A stretch of 17,409 nt of DNA, taken from DATDDB01 sp035260545 (GTDB lineage: Bacteria; Pseudomonadota; Gammaproteobacteria; Burkholderiales; Gallionellaceae). Below are positions 1 to 7,457 of the stretch, piece by piece; positions within the stretch are counted from its first letter, which is position 1, and every line of letters starts with the position of its first letter. The position numbers were made by a program, and so were the translations under genes. The notes under the pieces are model-generated. The model worked only from the letters and a program-made list of their open reading frames with translations, made no database searches and was not told where the DNA came from. The DNA is taken from assembly GCA_035260545.1 (NCBI GenBank), contig DATFUZ010000011.1, positions 1 to 17,409 on the forward strand, written 5' to 3'.

Positions 1-159
1 AAAGCGAATTACATATTCGTACTTCGACTTCGTGTGAGTCACTACATATATATCGAGTCACGCATCACAGCCATATAGACCATGACGCCCCAATACACAT
101 ACCCACACTCGTCGGTTGTCTTAAACTTTTAAAGAACAGGCTGCGTCAGCAGCGAAGAG
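1..159 (-). other. Leader region of an rRNA operon (partial, runs off left edge)
   Basis: This is the stretch transcribed from the strong minus-strand promoter at 166-193, going toward the left edge. It has no plausible coding frame. A boxA-like antitermination element lies about 20 bases into it. On the plus strand the leader also holds two copies of GAGTCAC (36-42 and 55-61), the first inside the palindrome GTGAGTCAC, and a small inverted repeat CGAAT/ATTCG (5-19). Such repeats could belong to the processing stem that flanks precursor 16S rRNA, but the matching half is outside the window. The 16S gene itself is not visible; its presence to the left is inferred from the promoter and boxA. 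Confidence 0.65.
127..138 (-). promoter_or_regulatory. boxA-like rRNA antitermination site
   Basis: Read on the minus strand the site is TGTTCTTTAAAA, close to the boxA consensus (TGCTCTTTAAC and variants) that recruits the Nus-factor antitermination complex in rRNA leaders. It sits about 20-30 bases downstream of the predicted start of the strong promoter at 166-193. This is the main reason for calling the transcript an rRNA operon and not another stable RNA. Confidence 0.65.
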
Positions 160-165
160 GGGCGC

Positions 166-193
166 ATTATACAGATTGCATTTTGCGCGTCAA
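166..193 (-). promoter_or_regulatory. Strong rRNA-type promoter
   Basis: On the minus strand there is a -35 box TTGACG (193-188), a 16-base spacer and a perfect -10 box TATAAT (171-166), followed by the GC-rich discriminator GCGCCCC. A short spacer plus a GC discriminator is typical of stringently controlled rRNA promoters. Transcription should start near 159 and run left. Upstream DNA has a short A-run that could act as a weak UP element. Confidence 0.75.
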
Positions 194-238
194 CCAGTTT
201 TTGCACAACTGACTGACTTGAACTCTACGTGCTTCGGT

Positions 239-315
<77 letters not shown>

Positions 316-330
316 TCAGCGAAGACCGCA

Positions 331-359
331 ACTATAGCAAAGCAAATGTGTGGCGTCAA
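331..359 (-). promoter_or_regulatory. Promoter of the tRNA-fMet gene
   Basis: On the minus strand: -35 TTGACG (359-354), a 17-base spacer, -10 TATAGT (336-331). The predicted start lies about 8-10 bases before the mature tRNA 5' end at 315, which fits a tRNA transcript trimmed by RNase P. Confidence 0.75.
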
Positions 360-388
360 ACAGTTTCCGGAAAAACCTGCCGGCTTGA

Positions 389-413
389 CGGTGCAGGCAA
401 GCCGCCTGCACCG
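389..413. repeat. Perfect 10-bp inverted repeat
   Basis: CGGTGCAGGC and GCCTGCACCG form a perfect 10-bp stem with a 5-base loop (399-403). It lies between the divergent promoters of tRNA-fMet (minus) and the PCMT-like gene (plus), ending one base before that gene's -35 box. Neither strand carries a convincing T-run directly after the stem, so a rho-independent terminator is not well supported. A protein-binding site or a DNA/RNA hairpin remains possible. Confidence 0.5.
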
Positions 414-414
414 T

Positions 415-443
415 TTGAGGGGAATGCAGGGTCTTGTTATACT
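415..443 (+). promoter_or_regulatory. Promoter of the PCMT-like gene
   Basis: The -35 box TTGAGG (415-420) and -10 box TATACT (438-443) are separated by 17 bases, and a TG at 435-436 gives an extended -10. Transcription should start near 450, leaving a leader of about 57 bases before the ATG at 508. No other promoter of this quality lies between the tRNA and the gene. Confidence 0.65.
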
Positions 444-507
444 GGGCGTTCTGTCTCAATAAGAATCACCAGATAATCACGATAGATAATAGGCTGGGGG
501 CGCGTAA

Positions 508-1164
508 ATGATGAACGGCAATATGGAACTGGCACGCAACAACATGATAGAGCAGCAAATCCGGCCATGGGATGTGCTGGATCAGCGGGTGCTGGAGCTG
601 CTGAAAAAGGTGAGGCGCGAGCAGTTTGTCCCGCCTGCGCTGCAGGCGATGGCGCTCATGGATGTGGAAGTCCCGCTGGGTCACGGCGCATTCATGTGGC
701 AGCCGAAGGTGGAAGCGCGCGTCCTGCAGGTTCTGAAGGTAAGGGGCGGCGATCAGGTGTTGGAAGTCGGTTCGGGAAGCGGCTACTTCGCGGCGCTGCT
801 GTCCAGGCAGGCCGCGCGTGTCACGACGGTGGAAATCGTGCCGGAGCTGCACGCTTTTGCCTCGAAAAACCTGGAGGCGCACCAGATGAGCAATGTGACC
901 GTGGAACTGGGCGATGCCGCCTGCGGCTGGACGGGGACCTACGATGTCATCGTGCTCACGGGCTCTGTGCCCGTGCTGCCAGATGCATTCCTGCATACGC
1001 TGAAACCCGGCGGACGGCTGTTCGCCGTGGTCGGCGATGCGCCCGTGATGGAAGCCCGGTTGCTGACCAAAGACGCCTCGGGCGCAGTGGTGAGCGCTAA
1101 CTTGTTCGAGACCAACATCGCTTCCCTGCAGAATGCCGAACAGCCGGAACGTTTTGTATTTTGA
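508..1164 (+). CDS. Protein-L-isoaspartate O-methyltransferase-like protein
   Basis: A class I SAM-dependent methyltransferase of 218 aa. Canonical PCMT enzymes methylate isoaspartyl residues so that damaged proteins can be repaired. Visible here are the family's N-terminal pattern MIEQQIRPWDVLD (13-25), REQFVP (37-42), SAM motif I VLEVGSGSGYF (84-94), an acidic residue ending motif II (TVEIVPE), and KPGGRLFAVVG toward the C-terminus. The usual active-site loop of the GQTIS type is replaced by GHGAFMWQP (58-66), so isoaspartyl repair activity is uncertain. The ATG at 508 follows a G-rich Shine-Dalgarno (496-500) by seven bases; the adjacent ATG at 511 is equally possible. It is followed by tolC, an arrangement I recall from betaproteobacteria, so the gene may serve that locus and not general repair. 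Confidence 0.85.
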   Translation: MMNGNMELARNNMIEQQIRPWDVLDQRVLELLKKVRREQFVPPALQAMALMDVEVPLGHGAFMWQPKVEARVLQVLKVRGGDQVLEVGSGSGYFAALLSRQAARVTTVEIVPELHAFASKNLEAHQMSNVTVELGDAACGWTGTYDVIVLTGSVPVLPDAFLHTLKPGGRLFAVVGDAPVMEARLLTKDASGAVVSANLFETNIASLQNAEQPERFVF

Positions 1165-1171
1165 TGGGCGC

Positions 1172-1200
1172 TTGAATTTATGCGCATAAGGATGTATATT
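1172..1200 (+). promoter_or_regulatory. Promoter of the tolC-family gene
   Basis: TTGAAT (1172-1177), a 17-base spacer and TATATT (1195-1200) make a good sigma70-type promoter in the short gap after the PCMT-like gene. The predicted start near 1207 is about 30 bases before the preferred ATG at 1237, leaving room for the Shine-Dalgarno at 1226-1229. Confidence 0.6.
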
Positions 1201-1236
1201 AGCAACCTCTAATATATGAATATGCGAGGCATGACG

Positions 1237-2781
1237 ATGAAAATGATGCGTCCATCCGGGCTTGCGCTGGCAGCCGCGCTGGGAGCTTGCTTCCCGGCGT
1301 ATGGCAGCGACCTGCTGGAGAGCTTTCATGCGGCACAGGCAAACGACGCGATTTTCGCGGCCGCGATTGCACAGCACGAGGCCAGCCAGGAAAAGCTGAC
1401 CCAGGGCCGCTCGCTGATGCTGCCCACCATCAGCGCAACCGCCAACACGACGTACAACCAGTACAACGTCCAGTACCTCAACGTTCCGCCCGGACTGCCG
1501 CTCCCCCAGGGCCAGTTCAATTACAACAGCCATGGCTATGGAGCAACGCTGGTGCAGCCGCTCTATCGCGAGCAGAACTGGGCGCTCTACAGCGAATCAG
1601 AATTGCAGGTCGTCCAGGGCGATGCTCAGTTCAAGCTTGCCCAGAACGACCTTGCGCTGCGCGTGGCGCGCGCCTACTTCGACGTGCTGATGGCGCAGGA
1701 TGACGTGGAACTCGCCGAGGCGCAAGAAGCCGCCATTTCGCAGCAACTGCAACAGGCCAAGCGCAATTTCGAGGTGGGTACCGCTACCATTACCGATACG
1801 CACGAGGCGCAGTCGCGCTACGACCTGGTGAGCGCGCAGGAGATCGCCGCGCGCAGCAACCTCGAGATCAAGAAGCGCATGCTGCAGCAGTTGACTGGGG
1901 CCAGCGCGGACAACCTGTTCCGCCTGGGTGACGACTTCAAGCTGGAAATGCCCCAGCCCGCCGATATGGAAAAATGGGTCGATGCCGCCCAGCAGGGCAA
2001 CCTGCAGATCGCGGCCGCACAGGCGGGCGCGGAAATGGCCGACAAGGAAGTGGACCGTAACCGGGGGGGAAACTACCCCACCCTTGATTTGGTGGCGACA
2101 TACAATAAGAGCTACGCCAATGGCGGCATGTTCGGCTATATCGGCACCCAGTCTGCGATGAAGACGGTGGGCGTCCAGCTCAACGTGCCGATTTTTGAGG
2201 GCGGCGCCGGTCTTTCCAGGTGGCGCGAAGCCTCCGCCAACCGCGATCGCGCCCAGAGCGAACTGGTTAACACCGACCGCACCGTTGCCCTGCAGACGCG
2301 CCAGGCCTATCTGGGTGTCGTCAACGGTATTGCACAAGTCAAGGCCTTGCAGGCCGCGCTTACCTCGAGCAAGAGCCTGCTGGATTCAACGAAGCTGGGC
2401 GAAGAGGTCGGCGTGCGCACCAACCTCGACGTGCTGAATGCGCAACAGCAGCTTTATTCGACGCGCCGCGACCTTTACCAGGCGGAGTATAGCTACCTCG
2501 TCAGCCAGCTGCAGCTGAAGGCTGCGGCCGGCGTGGTGGGCGAAGACGACGTCGCCGCCGTCAACCGTGCGCTGCACTCGTCTAGTCCGGCAACTCCGGC
2601 AACTCCGGCAGCTCCGGCAGCTCCGGCAGCTCCGGCAGCTCCGGCAGCTCCGGCAGCTCCGGCAGCTCCGGCAGCTCCGGCTGCGGCAAAGCCACAACCG
2701 GCCCCCGCGGCGGCTACGCCCGCCTCGGCGGTTCCCCCGGCGGCGCCGGCGTCCGCGGTTCCGGCCACCGCCCATCCCTAG
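1237..2781 (+). CDS. tolC: TolC-family outer membrane efflux/secretion protein with Pro-Ala-Ala tail
   Basis: Outer membrane channel of the TolC family (two OEP repeats), which in trimers forms the exit duct of type I secretion or RND/MFS efflux systems. I start it at ATG 1237: GAGG (1226-1229) is seven bases upstream, and the protein (514 aa) then begins with a clean signal peptide (KMMR, then a hydrophobic stretch, cleavage likely after AYG at 23). The ATGs at 1216 and 1222 lack a spaced Shine-Dalgarno. The mature start DLLESFHAAQANDAIF is typical of TolC. The two halves of the barrel/helix repeat follow, including VQLNVPIFEGG and VGVRTNLDVLNAQQQL near the end. Residues about 448-514 are an added Pro/Ala-rich, disordered tail encoded by a 9-bp tandem repeat. 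No inner-membrane or adaptor partner is in the window. Confidence 0.9.
   Translation: MKMMRPSGLALAAALGACFPAYGSDLLESFHAAQANDAIFAAAIAQHEASQEKLTQGRSLMLPTISATANTTYNQYNVQYLNVPPGLPLPQGQFNYNSHGYGATLVQPLYREQNWALYSESELQVVQGDAQFKLAQNDLALRVARAYFDVLMAQDDVELAEAQEAAISQQLQQAKRNFEVGTATITDTHEAQSRYDLVSAQEIAARSNLEIKKRMLQQLTGASADNLFRLGDDFKLEMPQPADMEKWVDAAQQGNLQIAAAQAGAEMADKEVDRNRGGNYPTLDLVATYNKSYANGGMFGYIGTQSAMKTVGVQLNVPIFEGGAGLSRWREASANRDRAQSELVNTDRTVALQTRQAYLGVVNGIAQVKALQAALTSSKSLLDSTKLGEEVGVRTNLDVLNAQQQLYSTRRDLYQAEYSYLVSQLQLKAAAGVVGEDDVAAVNRALHSSSPATPATPAAPAAPAAPAAPAAPAAPAAPAAPAAAKPQPAPAAATPASAVPPAAPASAVPATAHP
2586..2684 (+). repeat. 9-bp tandem repeat inside tolC (11 units)
   Basis: Eleven consecutive 9-base units: two TCCGGCAAC, eight identical TCCGGCAGC and one diverged TCCGGCTGC. 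The period is a multiple of three, so the array encodes PAT-PAT followed by nine PAA units in frame near the C-terminus of the TolC protein. Eight identical adjacent copies suggest recent expansion by slippage, with copy number changing tail length but not the frame. Confidence 0.97.
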
Positions 2782-2791
2782 CGCGGCGATT

Positions 2792-2819
2792 TTGAACATT
2801 CGCGCGTGGGCTTTATAAT
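2792..2819 (+). promoter_or_regulatory. Promoter of the rfbBACD operon
   Basis: TTGAAC (2792-2797), a 16-base spacer and a perfect TATAAT (2814-2819). The predicted transcription start falls near 2826, only about three bases before the rfbB ATG at 2829. There is no Shine-Dalgarno between the -10 box and the ATG (the bases are GCGCGCGCT), so the transcript looks leaderless or nearly so. Confidence 0.65.
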
Positions 2820-2828
2820 GCGCGCGCT

Positions 2829-3896
2829 ATGAAAAAAATTCTCGTCACTGGCGGAGCCGGATTCATCGGCTCCGCGCTCATTCGCCACTTGATCGGCAAC
2901 ACCACGGATGAGGTGGTCAATGTCGACAAGCTGACCTACGCGGGTAATCTGCAATCGCTCGCGATGGTTGCGGACAATCCGCGTTATGCGTTCGAACATG
3001 TGGACATCTGCAATGCCGCGGAGATTGAGCGGGTTTTCCGCGAGCACCAGCCCGATGCTGTAATGCACCTCGCGGCGGAGTCGCATGTCGATCGCTCCAT
3101 CAGCGGCCCGGCGGCGTTCATCGAAACCAATATCGTCGGCACCTACACCTTGCTGGAAGCTGCGCGCGCCTATTGGCACAGCATGGACGGCCCAAAAGAG
3201 GCCGGCTTCCGTTTTCACCACGTCTCGACAGACGAGGTGTACGGCTCGCTGGGCGAGAGCGGCTTTTTCACCGAAGACACCGCTTACGAGCCGAACTCGC
3301 CCTATTCGGCGAGCAAGGCCTCGTCCGACCATCTGGTGCGCGCTTGGCATCACACCTATGGCCTGCCCGTGGTGACGACAAACTGCTCCAACAACTACGG
3401 ACCGTATCATTTTCCCGAAAAACTCATCCCGCTGATGATCCTCAACGCGGTCAATGGCAAGCCCCTGCCGATCTACGGCAAGGGCGACAACATCCGTGAC
3501 TGGCTATACGTTGACGACCACGCGCGCGCCCTGCGGCTGGTGCTGGAAAAGGGCCGGGTTGGTGAAACCTACAACATTGGTGGCTGGAACGAAAAGACGA
3601 ACCTCCAGGTCGTGAAGGCCATTTGCGCGATCCTTGACGAACTGCACCCCGCGGGCAAGCCGCACGACCGCCTTATCACCTACGTTCCCGACCGTCCCGG
3701 CCACGATCAGCGCTATGCCATAGACGCCGGCAAGATAGAGCGCGAATTGGGCTGGAAGCCGCAGGAAACCTTCGAAACCGGCCTGCGCAAGACGGTAGAG
3801 TGGTTCCTTACAAATGAGCGCTGGGTAAAGGGTGTCACCAGCGGCGACTATCAAAACTGGATCAGCCAGAACTACGGGAAGCGGGGAACAAAATGA
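2829..3896 (+). CDS. rfbB: dTDP-glucose 4,6-dehydratase
   Basis: Second enzyme of dTDP-L-rhamnose synthesis: converts dTDP-D-glucose to dTDP-4-keto-6-deoxy-D-glucose with bound NAD, in the cytoplasm. The 355-aa protein is full length for the family and belongs to the extended short-chain dehydrogenases. The NAD-binding GGAGFIG is at 8-14, the catalytic TDE triad at 134-136, and the YxxxK pair at Tyr159/Lys163 (YSASK). The ending includes the family-typical PDRPGHDQRYAID. The start is fixed by the conserved MKKILVTGGAGFIG opening, although no Shine-Dalgarno precedes it. Its stop overlaps the rfbA start by four bases (ATGA), so it heads a coupled four-gene operon. Confidence 0.98.
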   Translation: MKKILVTGGAGFIGSALIRHLIGNTTDEVVNVDKLTYAGNLQSLAMVADNPRYAFEHVDICNAAEIERVFREHQPDAVMHLAAESHVDRSISGPAAFIETNIVGTYTLLEAARAYWHSMDGPKEAGFRFHHVSTDEVYGSLGESGFFTEDTAYEPNSPYSASKASSDHLVRAWHHTYGLPVVTTNCSNNYGPYHFPEKLIPLMILNAVNGKPLPIYGKGDNIRDWLYVDDHARALRLVLEKGRVGETYNIGGWNEKTNLQVVKAICAILDELHPAGKPHDRLITYVPDRPGHDQRYAIDAGKIERELGWKPQETFETGLRKTVEWFLTNERWVKGVTSGDYQNWISQNYGKRGTK

Positions 3897-4768
3897 AAGG
3901 CATTATTCTGGCGGGCGGCTCCGGTACGCGCCTGTATCCGGTGACGCAGCCGGTCTCGAAGCAGCTGCTCCCGGTGTACGACAAGCCCATGGTGTACTAC
4001 CCGCTGTCGGCCCTCATGCTGGCCGGCATCCGCGACATTTTGATCATCTCCACTCCGCAGGACACCCCGCGCTTCGAGCAGCTCCTCGGCGACGGCTCGC
4101 AGTGGGGCATGAATTTCTCCTACGCGGTGCAGCCCTCGCCTGACGGACTTGCGCAGGCCTTCATCATCGGCGAAGAATTCATCGGCGGCGACGGCTGTGC
4201 GCTCGTGCTGGGCGACAACATCTTCTACGGCAATGACTTCGAGTATTTGCTCGGCGCCGCGGCGCAAAAGCAGGCCGGCGGCACCGTGTTCGCCTACCAC
4301 GTGCACGATCCCGAGCGCTACGGCGTGGTGGAATTCGATGCCGGTGGACGCGCCATCAGCCTGGAGGAAAAGCCGGTCAACCCCAAGTCGAACTATGCCG
4401 TGACCGGCCTGTATTTCTACGACAATGATGTGGTGGAAATCGCCAAATCCATCAAGCCCTCGGCGCGCGGGGAGTTGGAGATCACCACGGTCAACGAGAT
4501 CTATCTGCAGCGCGGGCTGCTCGACGTCCAGGTCATGGGGAGGGGTTACGCCTGGTTGGATACCGGCACCCATGAATCGCTGCTCGAGGCCTCCCTGTTC
4601 ATCCAGACCCTGGAAAAGCGCCAGGGCTTGAAGATCGCCTGCCCGGAGGAGATCGCATACCGCAAGCAGTACATCGACGCGACCCGGCTGGAAATGCTGG
4701 CGCAGCCGCTGGCTAAGAACGCCTACGGCAAGTATCTGCTGGGCCTGCTCACCGAGCGGGTGTACTGA
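3893..4768 (+). CDS. rfbA: Glucose-1-phosphate thymidylyltransferase
   Basis: First step of the rhamnose pathway: glucose-1-phosphate plus dTTP gives dTDP-glucose and pyrophosphate. The 291-aa protein matches the family length. The nucleotide-binding signature GGSGTR is at 8-13, followed by KQLLPVYDKPMVYYP; the metal-binding LGDN is at 106-109; EEKP is at 158-161; and TGLYFYDNDV follows. The family is usually feedback-inhibited by dTDP-rhamnose. The ATG overlaps the rfbB stop (ATGA), and its own stop shares one base with the rfbC start. Confidence 0.98.
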   Translation: MKGIILAGGSGTRLYPVTQPVSKQLLPVYDKPMVYYPLSALMLAGIRDILIISTPQDTPRFEQLLGDGSQWGMNFSYAVQPSPDGLAQAFIIGEEFIGGDGCALVLGDNIFYGNDFEYLLGAAAQKQAGGTVFAYHVHDPERYGVVEFDAGGRAISLEEKPVNPKSNYAVTGLYFYDNDVVEIAKSIKPSARGELEITTVNEIYLQRGLLDVQVMGRGYAWLDTGTHESLLEASLFIQTLEKRQGLKIACPEEIAYRKQYIDATRLEMLAQPLAKNAYGKYLLGLLTERVY

Positions 4769-5313
4769 TGCAGGCGGCGGAAACCGGGATACCCGGTCTG
4801 CTGGTGCTGGAACCCAAGGTGTTCGGGGACGCGCGCGGCTTCTTCTTCGAAAGCTTCAATCAACGGCGCTTTGCGGAACTCACCGGCGTAAACGACGCTT
4901 TCGTGCAGGACAACCACTCGCGCTCCGCGCGCAACGTGCTGCGCGGCCTGCATTACCAGATCAAGCAGCCGCAGGGCAAGCTGGTGCGCGTCGTGGCCGG
5001 CGAGGTATACGACGTCGCCGTGGACATCCGGCGCGCCTCGCCGACTTTCGGGCAATGGTTCGGCCTCCGCCTTTCGGCAGAAAACAAGAAAATGCTGTGG
5101 ATTCCGGCGGGCTTCGCTCATGGCTTTGTGGTGCTGAGCGACCATGCCGAATTCCTGTACAAGACCACCGACTACTGGGCGCCTGAACACGAACGCTGCA
5201 TTGTCTGGAACGACCCTCAACTGGCGATCGCCTGGCCTCTGCACGCCGAGCCGCTGCTGTCGGCCAAGGATGCCGCGGGCAAACCCTTCGCCGACGCCGA
5301 GGTGTTTGAGTGA
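4768..5313 (+). CDS. rfbC: dTDP-4-dehydrorhamnose 3,5-epimerase
   Basis: Third step of the pathway: double epimerisation at C3 and C5 of dTDP-4-keto-6-deoxyglucose. The 181-aa cupin protein has the expected size. The catalytic His62 lies in LRGLHYQ, Tyr131 in LYKTTDYW, and an Asp near 168 completes the usual catalytic set. WIPAGFAHGF (111-120) is the family signature. It starts inside the rfbA stop (TGATG), and its stop overlaps the rfbD start. Confidence 0.97.
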   Translation: MQAAETGIPGLLVLEPKVFGDARGFFFESFNQRRFAELTGVNDAFVQDNHSRSARNVLRGLHYQIKQPQGKLVRVVAGEVYDVAVDIRRASPTFGQWFGLRLSAENKKMLWIPAGFAHGFVVLSDHAEFLYKTTDYWAPEHERCIVWNDPQLAIAWPLHAEPLLSAKDAAGKPFADAEVFE

Positions 5314-6191
5314 AAACCATCCTGCTGACCGGAAAGAACGGGCAAGTGGGCTGGGAGCTGTGCCGCACGCTGGCGCCCCTGGGTCGCGTCGTCGCACTGG
5401 ACGCGGCGGAACTCGACCTCGCCAGACCGGCTGCCATCCGGGACGCGGTGCGATCCATCCGTCCCGACATCATCGTCAACCCTGCGGCGTACACCGCCGT
5501 GGACAAGGCCGAGGCTGAGAAAGATCTGGTGCAGGCCGTGAACGGCGACGCCCCCGGCGTGCTGGCCGAAGAAGCCAAGGCGCTGGGCGCCTGGATGGTG
5601 CATTATTCGACCGACTATGTGTTCGACGGGGAAAAGCAGGGCGCCTATGTTGAAGACGATGCCCCCAACCCGCAGAGCGTCTATGGCCGCACCAAGCTGG
5701 CGGGCGAAGAAGCGATCCGCGCCGCGGGCGGCCGGCACCTGATCTTCCGCACCAGTTGGGTGTATGGCAGCCGCGGACACAATTTCTTGCTCACCATGCT
5801 GCGGCTGGCGCGCGAGCGCAAGGAACTGAAGGTGGTGGACGACCAGATCGGCGCGCCGACCTGGTGCCGTTCGCTCGCGGAGATGACGGCGCAGATTCTG
5901 TCGCAGATGCACCGCCCGGGCGTGGACGCAGGCGAGGTGAGCGGCGTATACCACATGACCTCTTCCGGCAGCGTGTCCTGGCACGGCTTCGCGGCCGAGA
6001 TCCTCGCCGCCAGCGGCATAGACCCGCTGCCCGCCTTGCTGCCCATCCCCTCCAGCGGCTATCCGACCCCGGCACAGCGGCCCAAGAATTCCGTGCTCTC
6101 CAATGAGAAACTGGCGCGCGTGTTCGGGTTGGGCGCAGGCGACTGGAAAGACAACCTGCGCCTGTGTATGGAGGGCGTGCCGCGCGGCTAG
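5310..6191 (+). CDS. rfbD: dTDP-4-dehydrorhamnose reductase
   Basis: Last step of the pathway: NAD(P)H-dependent reduction giving dTDP-L-rhamnose, the donor for rhamnose in O-antigens and exopolysaccharides. The 293-aa protein has the Rossmann motif GKNGQVG (8-14), the STDYVFDG motif (100-107) and the Tyr125/Lys129 YxxxK pair (YGRTK). The start is a GTG overlapping the rfbC stop (GTGA), and the MKTILLTGKNGQVG opening confirms it. The gene ends nine bases before the convergent waaA stop. I see no convincing terminator between them. Confidence 0.97.
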   Translation: MKTILLTGKNGQVGWELCRTLAPLGRVVALDAAELDLARPAAIRDAVRSIRPDIIVNPAAYTAVDKAEAEKDLVQAVNGDAPGVLAEEAKALGAWMVHYSTDYVFDGEKQGAYVEDDAPNPQSVYGRTKLAGEEAIRAAGGRHLIFRTSWVYGSRGHNFLLTMLRLARERKELKVVDDQIGAPTWCRSLAEMTAQILSQMHRPGVDAGEVSGVYHMTSSGSVSWHGFAAEILAASGIDPLPALLPIPSSGYPTPAQRPKNSVLSNEKLARVFGLGAGDWKDNLRLCMEGVPRG

Positions 6192-6200
6192 CGGCGACCG

Positions 6201-7457
6201 TCAGCCGGGCAGGTGGCGGCGGATAATCTCCAGTGCAACCCCTGTCGCACCGCGATGACTGGCCACGAAGCGTGTGCCGGCCTGCGCCATCTCCTCCATT
6301 GCCTCAGGATGCGCGAACAGGTGCTCGACATTCCACCCCAATTCCCTTGCATCCTGCACCCGCCGCGCCGCGCCTGCATGCACCGCATCCTCTGCGGCCT
6401 GCGCAAAATTGAAAGTATGCGGGCCGATCAGGACCGGCTTGCCTACTGCGCAGGCCTCGATCAGGTTCTGCCCGCCCAGCGGCAACAGGCTGCCGCCGAT
6501 GAAGGCCACATCGCATGCCGCATAGTAGGCGAACATCTCGCCCATGCTGTCGCCCAGCACGACCTGGGTCGCGCCGTCTATCTTGCAGTTTTCGCTGCGG
6601 CGCTGCGCCCGCAGGCCGCGCCTTTCAATCAAAGCGGCCACTTCGTCAAAGCGCTGCGGATGGCGCGGCACGATCACCATCAGCAGGCCCGGAATCATGC
6701 GCCCCTGCATCGCGTCCAGCAGCATCGCCTCCTCGCCATCCCGCGTGCTGGCGGCGAGGAACACCTTGCGGTCCTGCCCGAACGAGATGCGCAGTTGGGC
6801 CCCCAGCGTGAGCATGGCCTGCGGCGGCTCGATGTCGAATTTCAGGTTGCCCATCACCTGCACATTCGGTGCGCCGAGTTTCGTCAGCCGAGCCGCGTCT
6901 TCGCGGGTCTGCGCCGCAATCACCGCCAGCCCTTTCAGGCAGGCGCGCGTCAGCACGGGAAAGCGCCCGTAGCCGCGCGCGGATTTCTCAGAAAGCCGCG
7001 CGTTAAGCAGCAGCAGCGGAATGCCGCCGGCATGGCACTGCCCGATCAGGTTAAACCAGATCTCGGTTTCCATGAGTACCCCCAATTGGGGCCGGAAATG
7101 GCGCAGAAAGCGCCGCACGGCAAAGGGATAGTCGTAAGGCAGGTATACGCGCAACACATCGTCGCCGAACAGTTGCTCGCTGGCGGCGCGTCCGGTGGGC
7201 GTGGTGTGGGTGAGCAGCAGGCGGTGGCCGGGATAGGCGCCGCGCAAGCGCTGCACCAGAGTCGCGGCCGCGCGCGTCTCGCCCACCGACACCGTGTGCA
7301 GCCAGATCAGCGGTTGCCCGCCATGCGGTGGGTAAAATCCGAAACGCTCGCCCACATGCTGCAGATATTCCGGTTGCTTCAGCGCGCGCCGCAACAGGTG
7401 CAGAAACACCAGCGGCAGCAGCAGCCAAAGGCCCATATTGTAGAGCAGCCTAGCCAT
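6201..7457 (-). CDS. waaA: 3-deoxy-D-manno-octulosonic acid (Kdo) transferase
   Basis: Glycosyltransferase of family GT30 that adds Kdo residues from CMP-Kdo to lipid A precursor at the inner face of the inner membrane. The 418-aa protein begins MARLLYNMGLWLLLPLVFLH, an N-terminal membrane anchor. The catalytic Glu60 lies in HTVSVGETRAA. METEIWFN (129-136) is the family's METELWPN motif, with Phe in place of the usual Pro. FIGGSLLPLGGQNLIEACAVGKPVLIGP near the C-terminus is characteristic. The frame stays open 30 codons further upstream inside waaC, but the ATG at 7457, overlapping the waaC stop by eight bases, matches the family N-terminus. Whether it is mono- or bifunctional cannot be told from sequence alone. 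Confidence 0.95.
   Translation of the reverse strand: MARLLYNMGLWLLLPLVFLHLLRRALKQPEYLQHVGERFGFYPPHGGQPLIWLHTVSVGETRAAATLVQRLRGAYPGHRLLLTHTTPTGRAASEQLFGDDVLRVYLPYDYPFAVRRFLRHFRPQLGVLMETEIWFNLIGQCHAGGIPLLLLNARLSEKSARGYGRFPVLTRACLKGLAVIAAQTREDAARLTKLGAPNVQVMGNLKFDIEPPQAMLTLGAQLRISFGQDRKVFLAASTRDGEEAMLLDAMQGRMIPGLLMVIVPRHPQRFDEVAALIERRGLRAQRRSENCKIDGATQVVLGDSMGEMFAYYAACDVAFIGGSLLPLGGQNLIEACAVGKPVLIGPHTFNFAQAAEDAVHAGAARRVQDARELGWNVEHLFAHPEAMEEMAQAGTRFVASHRGATGVALEIIRRHLPG

Noticed and set aside
1237..1320. Lipobox (LGAC) in the TolC signal peptide, suggesting a lipoprotein
   Set aside because: The sequence after Cys18 is not where the TolC domain begins; DLLESF follows a signal peptidase I site (AYG-S) with normal TolC spacing. 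Not excluded but less likely.
466..1533. Long minus-strand open frame (355 codons) opposite the PCMT-like gene and the tolC start
   Set aside because: It is the antisense shadow of two well-supported genes; its translation is rich in His/Gln/Arg with no recognisable domain.
2586..2684. CRISPR-like array
   Set aside because: Units are 9 bp, contiguous and without spacers; it is an in-frame coding tandem repeat.
2386..2818. Repetitive open frames (RQL repeats on plus, GAA and SCR repeats on minus) over the tolC tail
   Set aside because: They come from reading the 9-bp repeat in other frames; the TolC frame has family similarity and explains the array.
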